Below, piece after piece: positions 15,888 to 21,016 of a DNA stretch of 21,016 nucleotides (position 1 is the first letter of the stretch; every line of letters begins with the position of its first letter). The notes beneath the pieces were generated by a model that saw only the letters and a program-made list of their open reading frames with translations, made no database searches and was not told where the DNA came from. A program made the position numbers and the translations under genes. The stretch comes from Oscillospiraceae bacterium (GTDB taxonomy: Bacteria; Bacillota; Clostridia; Oscillospirales; Acutalibacteraceae): the NCBI GenBank assembly GCA_902774165.1, contig CACYHJ010000026.1:1-21016 (forward strand), in the 5' to 3' direction.

Positions 15888-16358
15888 TTATCCTTTTCTG
15901 CCGGGGACGGCCATTTTATCCGTATCGAACAGAATCGTCACCGGCCCGTCGTTCACAAGCGAGACGTCCATATGGGCGGCAAACACGCCCGTCGCGGGGC
16001 GGGGCACGCCGTTTTTCTCCAGCTCGCCGACATAAAACTCATAGAGCCGGTTCGCCTCCGAAGGCTCCGCCGCGGCCACAAAGGCGGGGCGGTTGCCCTT
16101 TCTGCAGTCGGCGGAAAGGGTGAACTGGGAGACCACCAGCACCTCGCCGCCCACGTCGGACAGCGCCAGGTTCATCTTCCCGTTCTCATCCTCGAACACG
16201 CGCAGCTTCGCGGTTTTCGCAGCCAGGACGCGGGCCTCGGCCTCGCTGTCTCCCTGCATCACACACAGCAGCACAAGAAAGCCCTTGCCGATGCTGCCGA
16301 CGGTTTTGCCGTCCACCTCCACCGACGCGCGGGAAACCCGCTGAATAACCGCCCTCAT
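15888..16358 (-). CDS. dtd: D-aminoacyl-tRNA deacylase
   Basis: A 156-residue enzyme that removes D-amino acids (and glycine mischarged on tRNA-Ala) from tRNA. It shows the family opening MRAVIQRVSRASVEVDGK, the SQFTL motif at 77-81 followed by DCRKGNRPAF, and the cross-subunit NDGPVT motif at 136-141; these two motifs form the D-chiral pocket. Length is normal (about 145-150 residues) with a short extra tail. The start ATG overlaps the stop of the PspC-domain gene by four bases (ATGA), which indicates translational coupling. The gene commonly follows the RSH gene in Firmicutes. Confidence 0.95.
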   Translation of the reverse strand: MRAVIQRVSRASVEVDGKTVGSIGKGFLVLLCVMQGDSEAEARVLAAKTAKLRVFEDENGKMNLALSDVGGEVLVVSQFTLSADCRKGNRPAFVAAAEPSEANRLYEFYVGELEKNGVPRPATGVFAAHMDVSLVNDGPVTILFDTDKMAVPGRKG

Positions 16359-16585
16359 CGGCCGTCTTCCTCATCGGGAACGCCGGAATCGTCCGCCAGC
16401 GGCGGACGGTCTGGCATCACGACCGCGCAGATCAGATAGGCCAGTACGCCGGTTCCGGCAAACAGAACCGCAAAGACCCAGATCAGGCGGATGACGGTGG
16501 AATCAATGTTGAGATATTCCCCGATGCCGCCGCAGACGCCGGCGATTTTTTTATCCATCGCGGATTTATACAGCTTTTTATTCAT
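16355..16585 (-). CDS. Small PspC-domain membrane protein
   Basis: A 76-residue protein with a PspC domain: MNKKLYKSAMDKKIAGVCGGIGEYLNIDSTVIRLIWV, then one transmembrane helix (about 33-57) and an acidic cytoplasmic tail. PspC proteins in Proteobacteria sense phage-shock/envelope stress; the role of stand-alone clostridial copies is unknown. The ATG at 16585 has AGAGGAG about ten bases upstream. It sits between the RSH gene and dtd, an unusual insertion in an otherwise conserved order, and its stop overlaps the dtd start. Confidence 0.85.
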   Translation of the reverse strand: MNKKLYKSAMDKKIAGVCGGIGEYLNIDSTVIRLIWVFAVLFAGTGVLAYLICAVVMPDRPPLADDSGVPDEEDGR

Positions 16586-16623
16586 TGTTTCGATTCTCCT
16601 CTTTCATCCCGGCATAGGCCGGC

Positions 16624-18837
16624 TCAGCCGCGGGAAATGCCCGTCACGCCGCGGATCCTGCGGATCCGGTCCGCCACGGTGCGCAGCTGCTCCACCGAAT
16701 CCACCGACAGCGTCAGCACGATGGCGGCGACGCCGGTTTTCTCCTTGTTGCTGAGGGTGTAGATGTTCAGAATCATCACGTGCATATTGGCAAGCAGGGC
16801 GGTGATATCCGCCATCAGGCCGTACCGGTCGGAGCAGGAAATGCGCACCGTGGCGCCGAAATTCCGGTCGGTGTCCGCGTCCCAGTGGGCGCGCACCCAG
16901 CGGTCCGGCTCTGCGCTGGACGCGATGTCGGCGGGCACGTTGTTGCAGTCCCGCTTGTGGACGGAAACGCCGTGGCCGCGGGTGATGAAGCCGATGATCT
17001 CGTCGCCGGGGATCGGGTTGCAGCACTTGGAAATCTTGACCAGGCAGTTGTCGATGCCCTCGATGACGATGCCGTCGCCGTGCTTCGGCCGCAGGCGCGC
17101 CGCCTCGGCGGCGCGGATCTGCTCGCGGATCTCCTCGACGGACTTCTGCGGCTCCGCAGCCTTGAGGATCTTATTGTATTCGTCCCGCACGTGGGGCATG
17201 ATATGGCTCAGAAGGATGCCGCCGTAGCCGATGGAGGCGTAGAAATCCTCCACGCTGTTGCAGTGGTAGCGGGTCGCCAGATCGGCGAGGAACCGCTCGT
17301 TCTCCTCCTCCGGGATGCGGATGTTGTTCTTGCGCAGCTCCCGCTCGAAGGCGGCGCGCCCCTCGGTGATGTTCTCGTCCCGGCGCTCCCGCTTGAACCA
17401 CAGGCGGATCTTGCTTCTGGCGCTGCCGGTGCGCACGATGCTCAGCCAGTCGCGGCTGGGCCCCTTGTTGGCGTGGGGCGAGGTGATGATCTCGACGATC
17501 TGCCCGGTGGAAAGGCGGAAGTCAATGGGGACGATTCTGCCGTCCACCTTCGCGCCCACCATGCGGTTGCCCACCTCGGAATGGATCGCGTAGGCGAAGT
17601 CGATCACGGTGGCGCCGGCGGGCAGCGGGAACACGTCGCCCTTGGGCGTCAGGCAGTAGATCTCCTCCGGCACCAGGTCGTTCTTGATGGCGGAGACGAT
17701 ATCCGTCACGTCCTCCGCGGAGGACTGGGTCTCCAGCAGCTGCCGGATCCACGCCATGCGGGCCTCGGGCTTGTCGTTGTCCTTCATGCCCAGCTTGTAT
17801 TTCCAGTGGGCGGCGACGCCGTATTCTGCGGTGCGGTGCATCTCCCAGGTGCGGATCTGCACCTCGAAGGGCAGCCCCTCTCGGCCCACGCAGGTGGTGT
17901 GCAGGGACTGGTACATATTCGGCTTCGGCGTTGAGATATAGTCCTTGAACCTGCCGGGGATGGGACGGAACATGTCGTGGATCACGCCCAGACAGTTATA
18001 GCAGTCGTTGACCGTGTCGACGATGATGCGCACCGCGTAAATGTCGTAGATCTGGTCAAAATTCTTATTCTGCATATACATCTTGCGATAGATGCCGTTG
18101 ATGCTCTTGATGCGCCCGTCGATGCGCGCGTCGGCGCAGATGGGCGTCACGCGTTCGCGGATGCGGGCCTTGATATCGTCGAGAAATTCCTGCCGCATGG
18201 TGCTCTGGGCGGCAAGCTGGTCCCCGATCTCCTTATACGCCACCGGGTCGAGGTACATGATCGCCCGGTCCTCCAGCTCCTCCTTGACCCAGCGGATACC
18301 GAGCCGGTGGGCGATGGGGGCGTAGATTTCAAGGGTCTCGCGCGCCTTATCCCGCCGTTTTTTCTCCGTCATATGCTGCAGGGTGCGCATATTGTGCAGC
18401 CGGTCCGCCAGCTTGATGATGATCACGCGGATATCCTCCGACATGGCCAGCAGCATCTTGCGGATGTTCTCCGCCTGCTGCTCCTCGCGGGTGGACAGGG
18501 GGATCTTGCCGATCTTCGTCACGCCGTCCACAAGGCTGGCGATCTCCTCGCCGAATTCCGCCCGCACCTCTTCCAGCGTGACGGGGGTGTCCTCCACCAC
18601 GTCGTGCAGCAGCGCCGTTTCGATGGACGGCGCGTCCATGCCCAGCTCGCACAGGATCTTCGCGACGGCGATGGGGTGGATGATATAAGGCTCGCCGGAC
18701 TGCCGCTTCTGGTCCTTGTGCGCCAGCGCAGCTTTTGCGTAGGCGCGGTCGATCTCCGTCAGCGCAGCCGCGTCAAAGGTCTGCGCCAGCAGCTCCCGCA
18801 GCTGCGGATAGCCGTTTTCCGTCATGATCTGCTCCAT
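16624..18837 (-). CDS. relA: Bifunctional (p)ppGpp synthetase/hydrolase (RSH)
   Basis: A 737-residue long RSH protein of the Firmicutes Rel type, setting alarmone levels in the stringent response. The N-terminal HD hydrolase has H54 (YIIHP) and LLHDVVEDT at 76-84 with the catalytic HD intact. The synthetase has GRIKSINGIY near 241-250, RFKD at 296-299 (the RXKD form of bifunctional enzymes rather than EXDD), DYISTPKPNMYQSLHT at 299-313 and the catalytic glutamate in EVQIRT (E325). Then come a TGS domain (about 392-450), a helical region, a zinc-finger/RIS with CCNPIPGDE at 605-613, and a C-terminal ACT domain (about 660-737). The ATG at 18837 is preceded by GGGAGGG; a second ATG four codons in with GGAG is possible. 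The gene follows recJ by 18 bases. Confidence 0.95.
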   Translation of the reverse strand: MEQIMTENGYPQLRELLAQTFDAAALTEIDRAYAKAALAHKDQKRQSGEPYIIHPIAVAKILCELGMDAPSIETALLHDVVEDTPVTLEEVRAEFGEEIASLVDGVTKIGKIPLSTREEQQAENIRKMLLAMSEDIRVIIIKLADRLHNMRTLQHMTEKKRRDKARETLEIYAPIAHRLGIRWVKEELEDRAIMYLDPVAYKEIGDQLAAQSTMRQEFLDDIKARIRERVTPICADARIDGRIKSINGIYRKMYMQNKNFDQIYDIYAVRIIVDTVNDCYNCLGVIHDMFRPIPGRFKDYISTPKPNMYQSLHTTCVGREGLPFEVQIRTWEMHRTAEYGVAAHWKYKLGMKDNDKPEARMAWIRQLLETQSSAEDVTDIVSAIKNDLVPEEIYCLTPKGDVFPLPAGATVIDFAYAIHSEVGNRMVGAKVDGRIVPIDFRLSTGQIVEIITSPHANKGPSRDWLSIVRTGSARSKIRLWFKRERRDENITEGRAAFERELRKNNIRIPEEENERFLADLATRYHCNSVEDFYASIGYGGILLSHIMPHVRDEYNKILKAAEPQKSVEEIREQIRAAEAARLRPKHGDGIVIEGIDNCLVKISKCCNPIPGDEIIGFITRGHGVSVHKRDCNNVPADIASSAEPDRWVRAHWDADTDRNFGATVRISCSDRYGLMADITALLANMHVMILNIYTLSNKEKTGVAAIVLTLSVDSVEQLRTVADRIRRIRGVTGISRG

Positions 18838-18855
18838 TTGCCGTCCCTCCCGTCG

Positions 18856-20883
18856 TTATTGATTGACAAACCCAAGCCTTGAAAGCACCGGGATTTCTTC
18901 CAGATTGATCCTTTTGGGCGCTTCCACGCTGCGGAAGCCCTCACCCCGGGACGCGATCAGCCCGCCGTCCCGCAGCGCCCGCAGGACCACCAGCAGACGG
19001 CAGAAATCCGCCTCGCCCGTCCCCGTCAGCCGCAGCAGCGCCTCCGGGCTTCTGCCCGCCCCCTCGGCGCGGACCGTTTTGTAAATCTTCGCAACAAACG
19101 CCCGGTCCGGCAGCAGCCGCCGCCGGGCCTCCTCGGAAAGCGGGTCGCCGGCGTCCAGCGCGCGGTAAATCATATAGGAATCGAACAGCGCGTCCTCATC
19201 CGTGCCGGCAAAGCGGAAGGCCTTGATCTGCACCGACGGGGAGACCCTGCCGTTATAGACGTTTTTCTTGATCTGCACCGCGGCGTCGATCCGGTCGCCC
19301 ACGGCGAAGGACAGCGCGGCGGGCGCGGCGCCGAACAGCAGCGCCGTCACCTCGGCGGTATTTTTACGCAGCGTGACCCGGCAGTGCTTCCCGCCGCCGA
19401 TGGCGCGGATCTCCGCCACCGTCACGCCGCAGAGGGCAAACACCGGCTCGCGGTTCCCCATGCCGAAGGGCTCCAGCGATTCCAGCTCCTCCAGCAGGTC
19501 GTTGTTCACGCCCGCGGGATTCAGCCGGCAGCTGATCTGCAGCGACGGGTGAGGCGGGACGCAGCCGGCGGCGTATTCGTTGATCCTTCTGCGCAGCAGC
19601 GGGATATTCTCCGCCCGCAGCCCCAGCCCGGCGGCAAGGGTATGGCCGCCGAAATTCGTCAGAAGGTCCGCGCAGGCGCTCAGCGCGTCGAAGATGGAAA
19701 AGCCCTCCACGCCGCGGCAGGAGCCCTTGGCGGCGCCGTCCTCGCCCACCGTGATCATGATCACCGGGCGCGCAAGGCGCTCCGCGATGCGGGAGGCGAC
19801 AATGCCGATCACACCCTCGTGCCAGCCTTTGCCGCTGAGCACGACGATGCGGTCCGACGCGTACTCCGGGTGCGCCGCCAACAGGTCGCGGGCGGCGGCG
19901 GCGATGGCGTTTTCCGCCTCATGGCGCAGATCGTTCTGCCGGTCCAGCTCCCCGGCGTAATACTCCGCCTCGCCGGGATCGTCGCTCAGCAGCAGCTTTA
20001 CCGCCGTATCGGCGACGCCCATTCTGCCGGCGGCGTTGATGCGGGGCGCCAGGGCGAACGCCACGTTGCCGGAATTGATCTTCCCGGTCTCCACGCCCGC
20101 CTTTTCGGCAAGCGCCTGCACGCCGGGCAGCGGCGCGGAACGCATGGAGCGCAGCCCCGCGGAGACCAGCAGCCGGTTCTCCCCGGTCAGGGGCATCAGA
20201 TCCGCCACCGTGCCGATGGCGACGTACTGGGAATACTCCTCCAGCAATGATTCATAATCCGCCCGCTCAACGGCGCAGACCAGCTGGAACGCCACGCCCA
20301 CGCCCGCAAGGCACTGCAGGCCGGAGGTATCGTCCGGGCGGTGCGGGTCCACCACCGCCGCCGCCTCCGGCAGCGTCCCGGCGGGCTTATGGTGGTCGGT
20401 CACCACCAGCTCCACGCCCAGCTGCGCCGCTTTTTCCGCGGCCTCAAAGGCGGTGATCCCGTTGTCGACGGTGATGATCAGGGCAACCCCCTGCGCCGCC
20501 AGCTCCTCCACCTCGGCGGCGTTCAGGCCGTAGCCCTCGCTGCGGGAGGGGATGCGGTAGAACACGTCGGCGCCCAGCGCTTCCAGATAGCTGAACAGCA
20601 CCGAAACCGCCGTCACGCCGTCGGCGTCGTAATCGCCGAACACGCAGATCCGCGCGCCCCGGTCCACCGCGTCGGCGACGCACCCGGCAGCCTTGTCCAT
20701 ATCCTTCAGGGAATACGGGTCCGCGAAGCCGTCCCGCGCGTCAAGAAAGGCGTTCACCGCGTCGGGCGTGTCGATCCCCCGGGAGCAGAGAAGCAGCGCG
20801 GTAAAAGGCGCGATCCCGCAGGACTCGGAAAGCGAGAGCGAACGCTCCCGGTCCACCGCGCAGAATTCCCACTTTTTCCGCAT
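18856..20883 (-). CDS. recJ: Single-stranded-DNA-specific exonuclease RecJ
   Basis: A 675-residue 5'-3' single-strand exonuclease of the DHH family, used in recombination and mismatch/base excision repair. The DHH domain shows FGDYDADGVTA (D84, D86, D88), ITVDNGI with D140, VTDHHKP with D163, H164 and H165, and the LAPRINAAGRMG block at 278-289. The DHHA1 domain has GKGWHEGVIGIVASRIAER at 351-369 and FGGHTLAAG at 411-419. An OB-fold region follows (about 460-565), then a 100-residue C-terminal helical/winged-helix-like extension seen in many Clostridia. The ATG at 20883 has an excellent AAAGGAGG site. It is the first visible gene of the recJ-RSH cluster; the promoter must lie in or beyond the last 130 bases. 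Confidence 0.95.
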   Translation of the reverse strand: MRKKWEFCAVDRERSLSLSESCGIAPFTALLLCSRGIDTPDAVNAFLDARDGFADPYSLKDMDKAAGCVADAVDRGARICVFGDYDADGVTAVSVLFSYLEALGADVFYRIPSRSEGYGLNAAEVEELAAQGVALIITVDNGITAFEAAEKAAQLGVELVVTDHHKPAGTLPEAAAVVDPHRPDDTSGLQCLAGVGVAFQLVCAVERADYESLLEEYSQYVAIGTVADLMPLTGENRLLVSAGLRSMRSAPLPGVQALAEKAGVETGKINSGNVAFALAPRINAAGRMGVADTAVKLLLSDDPGEAEYYAGELDRQNDLRHEAENAIAAAARDLLAAHPEYASDRIVVLSGKGWHEGVIGIVASRIAERLARPVIMITVGEDGAAKGSCRGVEGFSIFDALSACADLLTNFGGHTLAAGLGLRAENIPLLRRRINEYAAGCVPPHPSLQISCRLNPAGVNNDLLEELESLEPFGMGNREPVFALCGVTVAEIRAIGGGKHCRVTLRKNTAEVTALLFGAAPAALSFAVGDRIDAAVQIKKNVYNGRVSPSVQIKAFRFAGTDEDALFDSYMIYRALDAGDPLSEEARRRLLPDRAFVAKIYKTVRAEGAGRSPEALLRLTGTGEADFCRLLVVLRALRDGGLIASRGEGFRSVEAPKRINLEEIPVLSRLGFVNQ

Positions 20884-20928
20884 TCCTTTCGCCTCCTTTT
20901 CCCGGCGCCGCCGTCGTGGCCGTCTGAC

Positions 20929-20985
20929 GTTCCGGCGCCCGCGGCGCCGGAACGGGGCCCGGAGAATCCCGCCCGGCGGGATTCT
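20929..20985 (-). other. Two tandem GC-rich hairpins in the recJ leader
   Basis: GTTCCGGCGCC (20929-20939) pairs with 20943-20953 around CGC, and AGAATCCCGCC (20963-20973) pairs with 20975-20985 around one base. Both stems are 11 bp and perfect. On the minus strand they would lie in the recJ mRNA leader if transcription starts in the AT-rich stretch 20992-21016 (TATACG and TATAAT-like words there, no complete promoter). Neither is followed by a T-run, so a terminator role is unlikely; REP-like elements or an mRNA leader structure are possible. Confidence 0.5.
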
Positions 20986-21016
20986 GCCCCATCGTATACT
21001 TTAAAAATATATTATA

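Noticed and set aside
16780..17934. A 384-codon plus-strand frame over the RSH gene.
   Set aside because: It has no motifs and is fully covered by conserved TGS/synthetase sequence on the minus strand.

Overview
The window looks like a chromosomal segment of a GC-rich member of class Clostridia (Bacillota), probably a gut Oscillospirales-type anaerobe. This is inferred from protein families (TepA, HemZ, RqcP, a clostridial aconitase/isocitrate dehydrogenase pair), strong AGGAGG-type ribosome binding sites, TTGACA/TATAAT promoters and Firmicutes-like gene order. No rRNA, tRNA or CRISPR array was seen.

Layout. 1-176 holds the N-terminus of a gene that runs off the left edge, possibly a DNA methylase. 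223-1328 is a mobile region: a REP-associated (HUH/Y1) transposase gene between two nearly identical 246-bp hairpin-rich cassettes. 1350-2084 is tepA (minus strand). 2247-6121 is a plus-strand operon of aconitase, isocitrate dehydrogenase and an uncharacterised propeller-like protein, with a clear promoter; it makes 2-oxoglutarate from citrate. 6122-7147 is a repeat- and terminator-rich stretch with one orphan ORF whose start is missing. 7148-8611 is the sodium/proline symporter putP (minus).

From 8817 to 20883 everything is on the minus strand. In transcription order: recJ, an RSH (p)ppGpp synthetase/hydrolase, a PspC-domain protein, dtd, an MBL-fold hydrolase and hemZ form one tight cluster with 4-7 nt overlaps. 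Then come a uridine-kinase-like nucleoside kinase, a MATE/MurJ-type flippase, mazG, the HU gene hup, and rqcP. The last part resembles the Bacillus yabM-yabN-yabO segment but with hup inserted and without yabP/yabQ next to it. The theme is housekeeping: DNA repair, stringent response, translation quality control, haem synthesis and nucleotide sanitation.

The most unusual signal is non-coding. At least six intergenic arrays share a strict 7-nt period but use different words (AATGAAT, GTGARAT/NTTTCAC, CCGAGNN, AATTCGG, TTATTCG/ATAGATC, TGTGAGA). Several are 28 nt long (four units) and occur as inverted pairs around a short unique core. One array forms the 3' end of hemZ and another covers the start of the ORF at 6360. 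A separate 135-bp MITE-like element with 16-bp perfect inverted ends abuts the nucleoside kinase stop codon.
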